Source of the DNA: Pyrocephalus nanus
Taxonomy: Eukaryota; Chordata; Aves; Passeriformes; Tyrannidae
DNA: 64,000 nt
NCBI GenBank assembly: GCA_038380795.1
Contig: CM076259.1
Location: forward strand, 64,933,938-64,997,937
Reading direction: 5' to 3'
This document shows, piece after piece, positions 27,201 to 39,546 of the stretch. The notes beneath the pieces were generated by a model. The model was not told the origin of the DNA, searched no databases, and saw only the letters and a program-made list of their open reading frames with translations. A program made the position numbers and the translations under genes. Position 1 is the first letter of the stretch, and the number at the start of each line of letters is the position of its first letter.

Positions 27201-29329
27201 AAACATAAAATAATTCTACATTTTCCAGGTTTATTTTATTCTAAGTATTGGCTAACATTTGTGTTTATTTAGAGTATGTTGTATAGAGATATATAATGGA
27301 TATATAATGGGAAGTAAAAGGATATTTTTTGCTCTAAGGTTAATCAGTGAAGAAAATGTATTACACATTACAGCATTTATACCTCACTTCTCTTAAATCA
27401 ATCCACAAGTTTTTCTATTGTGAAAGAAATGAGTGAAATTGCAACCTGCTCCCTAACAAAATGAATACATGTGCTCAATAAATATTAAAACATTACAGCA
27501 AATAAGAAATCACTGCTTACTCAACTAGTGAAAATGGAGTAATTATCCTTGTTCATGTGGATCTGTATGCACCACTAGAATTTAATGCTTTACTTTGAAA
27601 AGATCACCTTCTCCACTGAAATCTGAAACCACTGAAAAGAATTTAAATACTTTGACACCTTCTAGGATATCTGGTCCCTGGAGCACAATTCAGAAGCCTG
27701 CCTTTGATGCTTCGGACTTCTACATGTACGCAGCAATCTAAACAGTGAACTCAAACAGTTGGAGTGACAGGGCTACATCTGGCAAGTAACTGGTCACCAA
27801 TGGAGTTTATATAAAATCGTCTATATTCATTCTTAAAAATATCTGAACTATTTTTTGTTGTCTTTTTTTCCAGGAAGAAAAAAAAGGTCCACAATACCTA
27901 GATGGAAGATTTTGGGGTAATGTTAAAAATGTGAATCAATGAGTAAGAAATTCACATTTATTTCTTAAGCAAGAAAAAGAAGTCTTTCATATTTAATCTC
28001 TGAGTAGCTATTGCTGCCCTGAGATTGAAGATAGATGGCATTTAAATGCCCTTTGGAGAACCTTCTATTTCTTCACTGATGACAGAGGAAGCTTGAACAC
28101 CAGGCTTAGACTAGGCAACTAGCATTAATATAACCAAGTCATACAAGCTAACTCCCACTTTTCATTTATATTCTGAATTTTAAAAGGTGAATATCAAGTG
28201 TACACTGGTGTAAGTATGAAATAATGGATAAAGTATTATTTGTTTTATTGTTCATTACTGACAATTATGTTTGTAAGGAAAACAGAAAATTAGATGTGGC
28301 TTGTATGGATTTTTTTAATGTCATTTATTTAAACATACTAGAAATAGGAGGACATTTTGCTGGTCTAATATGATCTCATTTTCTACAGTGCTTTTCAGAC
28401 ATTAATAAAAGCAAAGCAGCTAACTATCTGCTTCCTCCCAAGCAAAGGAATTTCCTACCCTTCCTGATACTGTGGATTCCTTGTTTACCAAAATTTCTCT
28501 AATGAAACCCTAAACTCCAAAATGTTCACCTAGCTGAGCTACCTGTTAGGGAGAATTTAGCCTTTGTCCCACACAGTTCCACTTTGTTCAGTTTTCAGTA
28601 TTCATGACTTAACAAAATGTCAGTCTGCTCCTCAGTTGCACCTCTTTAACAGGACATATCAAGCACTAACAAGGAAAAAAATTATACTAGCATGGCACAG
28701 ATATTTAGAATTAAAGCCAAGAAGACTGGTTAGATCATTAATCTAATTTTTATGTATATCAAATATATTCTGCATATACAGTTCACCAATTACCCTCTGA
28801 CAGAATAATTTCTGCTTTATCTAAATTTGATTCAAATGTATTCAATCTTGAGATGACAGTATCTAGAGATGGGGAATTCAGTGCTTTTCTCTGCAGATAT
28901 CCCAGTTTGTTCCAGTGTTTAAAGGAATCTCGTTGATGGAAAAGTGCACCTTATTTCCAATCCATCTAAACTGAAATGGCTCTTGCCAAGGTTTCTCAAC
29001 TAGATTAAAGAGCTCTTTAGTTCACAGTAGTTTCTCCCCGTGGAGATACACTGTCATCAAGTACCTCGTCTTCCCTTCTTTTTAATAAGCTGAAACAGCC
29101 TGAGCACTCTAAGGTATTTACTGCAAGACATTTTCTCTTGCCCTATAATCCAGTGTGTCTCCCTTTTTCACACCCTCCAAATGTCAAGGGCTCTTTAGAA
29201 ATGGTAACATGAGGATTACACAATATATTCCAAAATCCACTGTTGCATCCAGAGATAAGCCCTTTTTTCTTGTCACAGCACCACACTGACACAGAAGAGG
29301 GGTTTTTATCTTGTCAATATATGCATATG

Positions 29330-29378
29330 ACACATGAATATATATATACATGCAAAGACATATACATGCATGTGTATC
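29330..29378. repeat. TA/CATG-rich alternating tract
   Basis: A short (TA)n run followed by ACATGCA and ATGCATGT units. Confidence 0.75.
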
Positions 29379-30879
29379 GGTAACATAAATTTTGGACTCT
29401 GAGTTTTGCCTTCATCTTAATTGTGATAAATTTCCTTTCAAAAATTTCAGTTTTCTTTTAAGCACATCCTGCTGTGGTCTACATGTTTGAAATCAGTGTA
29501 ATTATTAAAAGTAAGTTCAGATTTCTGTTAAGTTTCATGACATTTATACAATTATTGGTAAACACCCTCACTATTGCACTGCAATTAACACTGTTATTCT
29601 CTCGATTTAGCAAATAAAATACTCTAAGTTGTTGTGGGGTTTTTTTTTTGTATTTGTTCTAAATAAATCATTTAAATCTACTCTTTCTGCTTCTCACTGC
29701 ATGTCTGTATTTACTGATTTTCACTTCTTCTGCACTGATCTTTTTTCAATTACATGCATTTTCTTATCTCATTTCTAAGTTGTTTTTATGGGTTTGTGTT
29801 TGGGCCAGTTATTTATTTGGTTAGGATCCTCTCTAAAAGCTTTTTTCCTCTTTTTGGAAATACAAAATCTAGGTAGTTTTATACCTAAGTTTATTTTATA
29901 CCTTTGGTTTTAAAGATCTATATCTCCCCAGTATCTTAGTTCATAATCTATTTGGTCAAATTGACTAATCTATTATAACTTTTAACTTTTGCAATCAAGG
30001 TTGTTAAGTGCTACCCACGGTTTCTTTATCCTTCATTTTAAGTAAAGTTTGCTCATCATCACATGAATCAGTTTTATTTTTGACAACCAAAGTTTTGTTG
30101 ATACCCTCAGGTTATGAGGTCATGAATCTACTTTGGCTTAGTAACTGTTTGGTAAAGAAATCTGGCATCCAGAAAGGACTGGTTCCTACTTTTAATGGAA
30201 ATATTTACTTACTACATTTTTATATCGTCAAATCTTCCATAATGACAATCCCTCGTAATATCTCTTACTTTTACAACTTGAAAGACAACAGCATCTATTT
30301 ACAAATCTAGTTCTGCTGGTCTCTAAAACACACTTATCTCTATTTTTATATTCTTCTCTGTTCAGTCTATCAGAACCTTTTATAAGTGCTAATCCTTATT
30401 ATTTTCCTGATTGCCACTCCATTTATCACTACTACATTTCACTTCCTTTACTTAATGAATAAGCCGTATCTTCTCATGTGGAATATGTACACGATAATCA
30501 GCTTGTTGCTACTTGTAAAAAATCAAGTTTCACATATGAACTAAAAACTTTTCTAGTTAACTGCTCTGTTTTAACATGAGTACATAAATAATTACATATC
30601 ACTATGATATCTCATCCATTAGAGTTTCCTGTGCTGTAGCATTCTTCTCTTGGTCCTTCTTACTTGGTTTCATTTCAAATTCAGACCCTTAATTTTTTCT
30701 CCTTTTGCTCTAGGGTCCGTAACTATCTCACTTGTGGGCATATTAAAAAATAATGTTGGTGTTACGTAACCAGTTCAGGCAGTTCTCCATGGCTGGTGTT
30801 TCTCATGATTACCCTGCCAATCTTGGCATCACTGATAAACTTTAGATCATTCAATTTATTATAACTGTGTTTTGTTTGG

Positions 30880-30932
30880 ATTTTTTGTTGTGGTGGTGGT
30901 GTTTTGGTTTGTTTTTTTGTTTTTTTTAATAA
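30880..30932. repeat. T/G-rich low-complexity tract
   Basis: TTGTTGTGGTGGTGGTGTTT followed by GTTT and long T runs. Confidence 0.8.
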
Positions 30933-32583
30933 ACTGTCCTTTGCATGGTAGAGGATATCAACATTACATACAGGCAAAAAACTCAGATGTACTCTGAGAA
31001 TTACTCTGAAGGTAATTAATACAACCACTATCGAGATAAATAATATCTATGTGAAATATAAAATATAAAATGCTAAATGAAATATTCTTAGTACTGAAAG
31101 TCATCAAATTACCCTCTAGAGCCATATTCTTTAGAGTTTGCATGTTCATATTTTAAATAATCCACCAGAGGGAGTTCTATGAATGAAATAAAATATTGAC
31201 AACAAACAGGAACCCTTGGAAAAAAGAGTTTAAATACACTTACACTTTTTTGTTGAGCACTAAAATTTTTAGTCAATTTTATGTCAAGAAAATGAGAGTT
31301 CATACAGATTCATACTGAAGTTGCAATTTTCAGTGTTCCAGACCACTGGCATAGAGGAGAATGAAAAGCAGCTATTTGATATTGAGTCTAATCTTCGGTA
31401 GCACAAGTATTTTTGAGTAATTACTGAAGAAAACTATATTTACTCTTGAGTCAACTGCCAGTCTTTTATTATGGGCACTTCAGTGTTATAGCATATCCTT
31501 ACAAGTTGGTTTTTATTAGCAACATCAGTCCTAAGTAATAGATTTCCCAAAATATTTTATCCCACATAAATGCCCCAAGAAATGCCCATACAATTCTCTA
31601 CATCTAGCTCTTGGTAATGTTTTCCTTAAGGAAGACACTCAGATTGTACCAATATGCTCTAACCTGTAAAACACGCTAGCTAAACAGGTTAACATCAAGC
31701 GTGATGTTAATATGGCACCATTTTGAACAAGTAATTTCAGGAGTTACAAACAAAGATAAAATATAAGAGGAGTCATGAAGGAATATACAGTTCTTCTAAA
31801 AAAAAGTTAAAACAATCTTAACAGGGAGATTCTACAAGTATATGTGTTTGCCAGCAGGTATAAATGAGCATTAGCTTTAACGACTCTAATGAAATTATTT
31901 CAGTTTGTTAGATTATTTTTTGCTACTCTAAATAACTTTTAAAGTAGTAGATCTAATAATGATTGCAAAACCAAGTAAGGTTTCTTCTTCTAAGAAGAAA
32001 CTGATTCTTCTTCTTTTGAAGCACGTTTTAATTTCTGAAGTAATTCAGAAGCAGTCATCTTCAGATAGGCATTTAGAAATGCAGTGCCAAAATATTAGAA
32101 GTTATTTAAAGGAATCACTCAAATAAAGAGGTTTTTCCTTCTTCCCTCCTTTCCTTCCTTCTTTTCTTTCTCTTAATTTTTGAGTTGTTCATCTTATCCT
32201 GTAGAATAGTTGTTCTTCTCTGCTAGGCTGCAAGTACACTGGATGTCACAAAAGTGGGGTCACATATAAAGGGGATCATAAAGAGATAAGACAAGCCTGA
32301 TCATAAAAAAAGACAGAATCTCCAGATAGGGGAGTGGGGATCAGCTAAAACTGCTAATTGAAAAGTCTTCTCAACCTAGAGGAATGCCAGCTATGTCTAA
32401 CTGATAGAAGTTTGCCATATCCTAGAAAATTTTGATACTTGTAACAGAAATAACTACTGCTTTCATTCCATATCAGCATTGGTTACATTTTCAGAAAATC
32501 TGAGAAACATTTTTACGAATGTTTTAAGTGTTGAGGTCAACCAGTTTCTCATTTACATTTAGAAATCAAAAAATTTCTTGGCT

Positions 32584-32731
32584 GCAGTGGTTTTTTCAGG
32601 GATAGAGTTATATTTCTTCACAGTAGCAAGTATGGGACTATTTTTTTGGATTTATGCTGAAAACAACATTGATAAGACAGGGATATTTTCATTATTGCTG
32701 AGCAGTGCTTACACAGTGTCAAGGCCTTTAT
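32584..32731 (+). mobile_element. LTR 5' fragment, same family as 597-1152
   Basis: About 148 bp align by eye with the LTR start at 597: GGGATAGAGTTATATTTCTT, then a TATGGGACT block, TTTATGCTGAAAACAAC, TTGATAAGACAGGG and GCTGAGCAGTGCTTACA. It stops at GTCAAGGCCTTT, where AT-rich simple sequence begins. This is a 5' truncated remnant, oriented antisense to KLHL1. Confidence 0.72.
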
Positions 32732-32737
32732 AATTAT

Positions 32738-32890
32738 AATTACATTACATTGAACATTATTACTATAGATAAGATAGCTGATATATAAGTACATGATTAT
32801 ATATAGATATATAATGGAATATACAATATATAACATATATACTCAATATATTACAAAAATATATCATTATAGTATAATTATTATATAATG
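32738..32890. repeat. AT-rich palindromic low-complexity stretch
   Basis: About 150 bp made almost wholly of A and T with repeated TATATA and ATATAT blocks, able to fold back on itself in many registers. It abuts the LTR fragment ending at 32731. Confidence 0.75.
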
Positions 32891-33349
32891 GGGAGATGGA
32901 GTAATTTAACACCTGGTTATAATACTACTTGTTTTTAAGTTTGCAATTTGCAAACAGTGATGAAGATCAATACTTGCCCAGAAAATCCCCAAAGAAACCA
33001 TCTTTAGTCTTAAGTGACACCTGAAAAATCCCTCTGATTTCATCTGGAATAGTCATTAAATTTATGGAGGCAATTAAAGCATACCATAAAGAGCAGAAGA
33101 AAAGGAGAGGATTCAGTGAATGAGCAGTGTACATGGACAGTGAAGCTAACATATGTTGACATTTCTGGTAATCCTTTTTTGATTTGTCTATTTGCTGCTT
33201 TTCCAGCTTAATTTTAAGTCTTCTGTTACATAGTCACTGTGTAGCACAGAATTGCTACAACTATAGACAACTATTAAAAGGTGTGTGTCTACTTTAAATG
33301 ACCGAGAGGTGAAATACCCATTACAGCACCTATGGAAAGAAGGTAAAGA

Positions 33350-33545
33350 GTGGAAATCAAAGAGAAGGGAAGGAGGAAAGGAAAGAAGGAAGTAAGGAAC
33401 ATAGCAAGAAGGGAGAGTGTGAAAATAGGAAAGTAAGAAGAGAAAAAGGGAAGGAGGGGAAAGGGATATAGGAAGGTGGAAGCGGGAGGAGAGAGAGCAG
33501 ATGAAACAGAGGGAGGAAGAGAGAAGGAGCAGAGAAAAGTGAAAG
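33350..33545. repeat. Polypurine (GGAA/GAGG) tract, about 190 bp
   Basis: The plus strand is nearly all A and G: AAGGGAAGGAGGAAAGGAAA, AAGGGAAGGAGGGGAAAGGG, GGAGGAGAGAGAGCAG and GAGGGAGGAAGAGAGAAGG, with only scattered pyrimidines. The 122-codon Ser/Leu/Phe-rich minus-strand frame across it (33188-33556) is an artefact. Confidence 0.9.
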
Positions 33546-33954
33546 AAGCTAATCATATTGTGAAATACAAGGAGACATAAAAAATGAAATTATTCATTAG
33601 ATATAGCTATATTTCTTGGTCTAGCCTCATGAATTTTAGATATTAATCATATAAAAATCACACCTTATTGGTGCTGTATTAGGTTACATGAAAAAAGCAG
33701 TTCCAATGTAGGTGATGAGCATTTCTACAGAGATTTAGTTGCACTTTTCTTATTTTTATATAAAAGTACATGGTTTAGAATATTTCAATTTTATATATTG
33801 TCCTCTTTTGCAGCTATCATTCGTTATGATGGCTTTAACATCTTTAAGTCTAAATGAGTTATAAAAATGTAACAGTTTTTACATTATATACTTCCATAAA
33901 GAAAAAAAAATGTATTTCTCGTAAGGATGATTTCTAGTCAACATGAGACGATAC

Positions 33955-34300
33955 GTTATTTCTTGGTGCCAAGAAAGAAATCCATGATGAGCAGTTGTCA
34001 AGGAGGAGGGGGCAGGGAGAAAGAGCACCAGACAGTGTAATGCTGCAAAGTTCAATTTAATAACTGAACCAAAGCAGCAGGTAAGCTGTGTCAGGAAAAA
34101 CTTCATGCTCCCACGCATACAACCCACACACACTTCCAGTTACTGAAGCTGGCCCTAAATGTGAGTTGGCAGAGTGGAGCCTGGGGAAATGCAACACTCT
34201 GCAGCTCAGTGCTGGATGCCTGCATAACAATACCCCCCTTCCTCTGCCCTTCTGGTCCCAATCTCTACTACTGAGGAGGTGTCACAAAGACCAACAATAA
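33955..34300 (-). mobile_element. Possible old LTR relic (uncertain)
   Basis: This less AT-rich block stands out from its flanks. On the minus strand TTATTAAATTGAACTTTGCA followed by GCATTACACTG looks like the polyadenylation-signal end of a retroviral LTR, but I cannot match the whole block to a family, and neither boundary is visible. It may equally be unique intronic DNA. Confidence 0.25.
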
Positions 34301-34424
34301 AATCAATCCATGATGATATGATTTCTGTCAGCTTCAGATTTTGTTCTTCTCTTCCTTGCTGACCCACAGCCTGTATCAAGGCTTACCACAGTCCGTTTTT
34401 GCTTTGTATTGTCAGCTACAACTC

Positions 34425-34472
34425 ATTATATCCAGTCACCCAACTTGGCTTATTATATCCAGTCACCCAACT
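34425..34472. repeat. Two-copy tandem repeat, 27 bp period
   Basis: The 21-mer that begins ATTATATCCAGTCACC and ends CAACT is present exactly at 34425-34445 and 34452-34472, with six bases between. Confidence 0.9.
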
Positions 34473-37009
34473 CCTTATTAGCACAAGGTTGTGATGTTCC
34501 CATGATAGAAAAACTGTCTGAAAGTTTGCAATACTACAAGAAGTGTTCTAAATGGGACTAAAATAAAATATTTTATGAGTCAGCATATTTTGAGGCTCAG
34601 GATGGAGTAACATTTCAATAAAATGGAAAGACCAAAGTCTTGTCTATTAACAATGAATATTTTTTTTATTATAGATGGTGTAAGTCAGAACATGCACTCT
34701 TCTGTCCCCTGGCTCCACTCAGGAAGAAATACTTGCAGATGATGTTTTTTTCCCATTATCTCTGTATTATGACTCTCTAAGATCTGTCATTATTGTAATG
34801 AAGGGTCCCTGCACATGGACAGAACACTGTAAAATTTCGGTTTCTCATACTGCTTCAGGAAAGAGTAGGGCTAACCTCTACTCCAAACCCTTTTTTTCCC
34901 CGAGTACTGGAATATCAAAAAAGATACCATTCTTTGAGATTTCGTTGTCTTTACTTTTGAATGACACCAAATTCTTTATGACTTAAGCAACAGAGAAATG
35001 AGCTACCTGCCCTGCATTATACATTATACTGAAAACATTATTGCCAGATAAGAACTGACTGAATATTCCTAAGCCATTTTAAGAATATGAGTCCCTGATG
35101 ATTTCAGAAAACAGAGCAATGACTAGGGACAAGAATCTTGGTGATGGAATTTCTAGAGAGGAAGATTTCTACTGGCCATATACTCTTCTTTTTTCTTTCT
35201 CAATCATAGCCTAAGATTCACTTTTCTACCATGTCTCATTCCTGTATCTTCCTTTCCCCTGTTTTTCCTAACAGAGTTCCCCATGATAGTATCAGTTCAA
35301 TCATCCTGTCCAATGTTATCTCATTTTCCCCTCCCACCAGCTATACATATTCCAGTTAGACTATATTCTTTGTTACTGGAGAAGCCCACAGAAATAACTA
35401 GTGACCTTCTTTCTACCCTAAAGTACCTCTTCTCAATCCTAAAGTACTGGGAATAGCAGATAGAAAACACACTTACAGGTTATGTCATGCTTTCTTGGTA
35501 CCCCTGAATTGGTACTTCAAAAAATTCAGGTATTTGATGTTACACTAGTATGCAGACTCAAAGGTTTGAATTTACAGCTACAAAATTCAGCTGTCTTGAT
35601 TCTCATTTTCATTGTTTTCCAGGAATGCCATGAAAATCCTCCAAAATTCATTGTCTTTGGAGGATTTTTCAGTGTGATATTTGAAGTTCTGTATGTACTG
35701 ACAGATTCATGCTGATTTTAGGTACTCACCAATGATTGCTAGGTTAAGAGCCTGCTCGTCCTGAGCAACTTTTAAAGGCAGCAATTTATTGTTGCCTACT
35801 TCATCTCAGTGAGATGAAGCAGAATTTATAAATTGATATATTCTTTACTTGAGAAATTGACATGTAGATCTCCTGACCTCAAGGACAGTCACCATATGAA
35901 GAAGAGATGTATCAGTACCCTTAAAACACAATTCTACTTCTGATAGCACTCTGAAGCACAGAAAATCTTAGTTTGATGGGATATTAATATTGTTAGTGAA
36001 TATTTAGGTTTCTGGAACCAGAAAAAACTTGAAAAGCAAATTAAAACCACAGGAACTGTTGAGTCTTGTGTATCATGTAAAAAGACTGTTCATCTGAGAG
36101 TGCTACTTTTCAGAGCAGCACTCTCTAGGATTACTACAACATTCTGCCATACTACCCTTTTTTATGTGGCATTTAGGCAACCAAACTGAAATTCCTGATG
36201 ATTAAGAAGCCATCAAATTGTGATTAATTCACTTCAGTCTATTTGCTTAACTATTTTCTTATAGATTTCACATCATTTTACTATCAGCAGTTGTCTTTTC
36301 TATCTTCTATTATTTTGCTGTCCATATGCTAATTCTTGAAAAGCTCTTACCTTCTTCTTCTCCTACTGCGTCTTGATGGAGTAGTACTGTAATGTGCTAT
36401 GTCACAGCTGTACTTAAGAAGAACTTAAAAAAAGTGCCAAGTGCTGATTATTACTTTCAAACATGAATCTTAAAAATACTGAGTGAGAAAAGTGATCTGT
36501 GAATAATAATTTCTTCTCAAAGAAGAAAAGAAAAAAAAAAGAAAAAAAACAGAGGGAATAAAGGTCATAACACTCATAATAGTTAAATGTTGTGATTTTA
36601 AAAAAAAACCAAACAAACAAAATACTGAAATATTTTAAGAAAGTCATCCTATTGAGAGAAAACCCCTAGTCTAAGTTTAGTTTTGTATGTAAAGATCAAA
36701 TTTTGTGGTTTGTTTGAAAATCACTTAAGGACTCTTGTCCTTTTGCGGTTGTTCACTTTTGGGTTATCACTAGTATGGCTTTAAAATGGCAAAAATGAAA
36801 ATTATAAACCTCAAAAAATATATTTCCCCATTAGGCATAGTTGATACAGTCAGTTCCAAAATGTTTTTCTTTTTAATCTCTGCATCTCTGGTAACACTAT
36901 TTATTTCAATTATTCTGGTTTCTTTGGAATATTTTCAACTTAATTTTACTTGTCCAAAGGATGCTAGAAAGAGAAAGGATCATAAAAAACAACAAAAAGC
37001 AACTCCCTT

Positions 37010-37056
37010 CCCCTAAAAAAACAAACAAAAAAACCCAACCCCAAAAAAACCCACAA
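37010..37056. repeat. A/C-rich low-complexity tract
   Basis: Runs of A broken by CAAAC, CCCAACCCC and CCC. Confidence 0.8.
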
Positions 37057-37721
37057 GTAGTTGGAGTGCCAAAATAACAACTTCAAAAAAATCAGAATTT
37101 AAATAGTTAAACAGAGAACAGTTTTCTTTAATTACGATTGTATGTAGACCTAGGAGGCATTTTAAGAAGAGATGTAATTAAACTTTTTGCTTCAACCTAC
37201 TGCCACAAGCATAAGAAAACTGCAGAATGTTTTAAAATTTCAATGTGTTACTGTTAACTTGTTTCTAACATGCTACCAGTAGCTTATTGCTAATAAAAAC
37301 CAATTAAATGTTAACTCTGGTAAACCCATCTGTTTCACAGTGTTTGAAGTTTAAAACCAAAAAAAAAGAAAAATTTCTGAACTTTTTCTTCACATCATCC
37401 CTGGATACACAGTTAATTTCGAAAACCACTGAAAATGTACAGGAAATATATTTAATAGCCTCATATAATAATTTTGGTTCAAAGTGACCCCATCTAGTCA
37501 CACTCCCTGCTCAGTACGTTTCATCTAGGTCAGGTTACTCAGCAACATCTTCAGTCAAGAACAGATCCAAAAATTCAATTGGTTGTTGTTTTCCTAGCTC
37601 CAATTGTTTGTTAAAAAATCTTAAAATCCAGCTGGGATTTTCTATAGCCTAATTTGTGTCTGTTGCCTATCAATCTTCACCTCCAACAACAGTCTGGCAC
37701 CTTGTCTGTATCCCCCAATCA

Positions 37722-38166
37722 TGGAGATGCAGAGAGCAGTAAGGTCTCCCTCAGTGTACCAGGTTCATTGGCCCAGCTTCCTCAGAGTTCCCTCACATGC
37801 TGTGTGTGTTCCAGCATCCAATCAGCATGCTACACCTCCACTGGACTAGCTACAATATATCCATGTCTCTACTGTGCTAAGGAGCACCAAAGGAGACACA
37901 GCACTTTGTATTTGGTCTCATGGGTGCCAAACAGAGAAGGATCATCTTCTTCAACTTCTTCATTCTCACTAACACACCCCAGGGTGCTGATGGCCTTCTT
38001 GCTGCCATGGTACCCTGCTGGCTTACTTTACACCATTCAACTTGGTGTCCCTTTCTGCAGAGCTGCTTCCTAGACAGTTGCTCCCCAGTCTGTATCAGTG
38101 CATCAGGTTACTTGTCCCCAGATAGCAGGAGTTTGCATTTCCCTTTGATGAACTACACAGTGCTTC
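37722..38166 (-). mobile_element. CR1 LINE fragment, first part of a split copy
   Basis: Plus-strand landmarks of reversed CR1 ORF2 are AGCAGTAAGGTCTCCCTCAG, CACTTTGTATTTGGTCTCAT, CCAGGGTGCTGATGGCCTTC, CAACTTGGTGTCCCTTTCTG and TTTGCATTTCCCTTTGATGA. It stops abruptly at 38166, where a CR1 in the opposite direction begins. Sequence continuing the same CR1 consensus resumes at 38656. Open frames of 139 and 90 codons on the plus strand here are shadows. Confidence 0.78.
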
Positions 38167-38655
38167 TCAGTTATGGGACCAGTCCTATTTAATACCTTTA
38201 TTGATGTACTGGACAAGGAGATCGAGTGTAATCTCAGTTTGCAGGCAACAAAAAGTTGGGAAGGAGTGTAGGAGGGTAGGAAAGCTCTGGAGAGAGGTTT
38301 AGCCTGGTGAAAAGGAAGTTCAGGGAAGACTTTAAATGCTCTCTGTGACTACTTGAAAGGAGCTTGTGTTGAGGTGGGGTGTGGCTTCTTCTTCCAGGCA
38401 ACTAGAGATAAGACAAGGAGAGGGAAACAGCCTCAAGGTTCAGGTTGGATATTAGGAAAAATGTCTTCACTGAGAGTGGTTAACCACTGGAACAGTCTCC
38501 CCAATGAACTGGTGGAGTCACTATCCCTGGAAGCATTCAAAAAAACGAGTACAGTGTCCCTTTGTGATATGGTTTAGTGGGTATGGTGGTATTCAGTCAA
38601 AGCCTGGACTTCATCTTGGAGGTCATTTCCAACCTTAATGATTCTTTGATTTTCT
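38167..38655 (+). mobile_element. CR1 LINE 3' end nested in another CR1
   Basis: A plus-strand CR1 begins around CCAGTCCTATTTAATACCTT (38181) and continues through GGACAAGGAGATCGAGTGTA, CTTCTTCTTCCAGGCAACTA, TGGATATTAGGAAAAATGTC, AACCACTGGAACAGTCTCCC and CTATCCCTGGAAGCATTCAA. It finishes with CATCTTGGAGGTCATTTCCA and a short ATGATTCTTTGATT tail. It separates two halves of an older minus-strand CR1. Confidence 0.82.
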
Positions 38656-38945
38656 GCTTTCAGCCCATGGCTCCAGCATGCTCTCTGAATAGCAGCCTTG
38701 TCTTCAAACATATTTATCATCTCTCCCTGCCAGTTTCATGACATCTGCAAACTTGCTGAGAACTCCATCCTATCATCTAGATAATTATTAAATTTGCTAG
38801 ACAGTACTGGACCCAGAAATAACTTGTGAGGAAAATCACTATTTACTGGCTGGACTTTACTACAGATCACAAGTCTCTGAGCCTGTCTATCCAGTCAGCC
38901 TTCCATCCATCTCATTATCTATTTATTCATATGTTACCAATTTGA
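38656..38945 (-). mobile_element. CR1 LINE fragment, second part of a split copy
   Basis: The plus-strand view reads CCCATGGCTCCAGCATGCTC, TTTCATGACATCTGCAAACT, TGCTGAGAACTCCATCCTAT, GACAGTACTGGACCCAGAAA and CTATCCAGTCAGCCTTCCAT, all reversed CR1 ORF2 sequence lying just upstream in consensus order of the part at 37722-38166. The two parts are therefore one element interrupted at about 38166/38656. Confidence 0.75.
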
Positions 38946-39103
38946 TGATAAGGAGGTCAAAGTGGTCAAAACAAAGTACAATATGAAGCTACTAAAGTTG
39001 TTATTGGATCAGTGTCTATTGAGCAGCATCTAGTTAGGTATATTAAATAGTAGAAAGCCAACTGATGACCCTGTATATAAAAAGTTAAGCAGCATAGGCT
39101 AAA

Positions 39104-39546
39104 TGTCCTGGTTCTGGCCAGGACAGGGTTAATTTTTGCAGTAGCCAGGAGAGGGCATGTGGCTAGGACCCCGAGGTTATTCTGTAACACCTCAAGTCAT
39201 TTTCTGGGGACTTCGGAAGAATTCCTTTCTGGATTGAGTAGCATACTGGAGGGAGTGGTCAGGTACTGCTGGGGTTTTTCCCCCATGATGAGCATATAAA
39301 TCGTTCACATCTTTCTTGTACGCTGTCATTGGTATTGTTGCTGTTACTGTTCACTGTCTTACTTCATTGCTGTTTGCAGTAAATTGTTCTTAGCCCATGA
39401 TCGTTACCTTTTCTGTTTCCAGTTCTCCTCTCCAGCCCACCTCAGGAGGAGGGGGAGGGGAAGAGGGGAGTGAGCGAGTAGTGTATGGTTTGGAGCAATT
39501 TATTGGGAATACTAAAAAATTGGAGAATACCATTCTTATCACGACA
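39104..39546 (+). mobile_element. Solo LTR of an avian endogenous retrovirus
   Basis: The 443 bp element starts TGTCCTGGTTCTGGCCAGGA and ends CTTATCACGACA (TG...CA). It carries a TATA-like GCATATAAAT near 39292, a TGTTGCTGTTACTGTTCAC block, a GCAGTAAATTGTTCTT polyadenylation-region block, and a G-rich segment with GAGTGAGCGAG typical of these bird LTRs. It shares order and sequence blocks with the minus-strand copy at 12260-12690. There are no retroviral genes beside it. A target duplication is not certain: the flanks GCTAAA and CTTAAG agree only partly. Confidence 0.78.

Noticed and set aside
33188..33556. Open frame of 122 codons, Ser/Leu/Phe-rich, resembling a signal or membrane peptide
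   Set aside because: It is the pyrimidine strand of a polypurine simple repeat, which reads as hydrophobic residues by composition.
34020..34300. Retroviral LTR in the block with the TTGAAC polyadenylation-like motif
   Set aside because: Only one suggestive motif and no definable ends; kept as a low-confidence feature rather than a finding.
37654..38073. Open frame of 139 codons on the plus strand
   Set aside because: It is the antisense strand of a degenerate CR1 ORF2 fragment.
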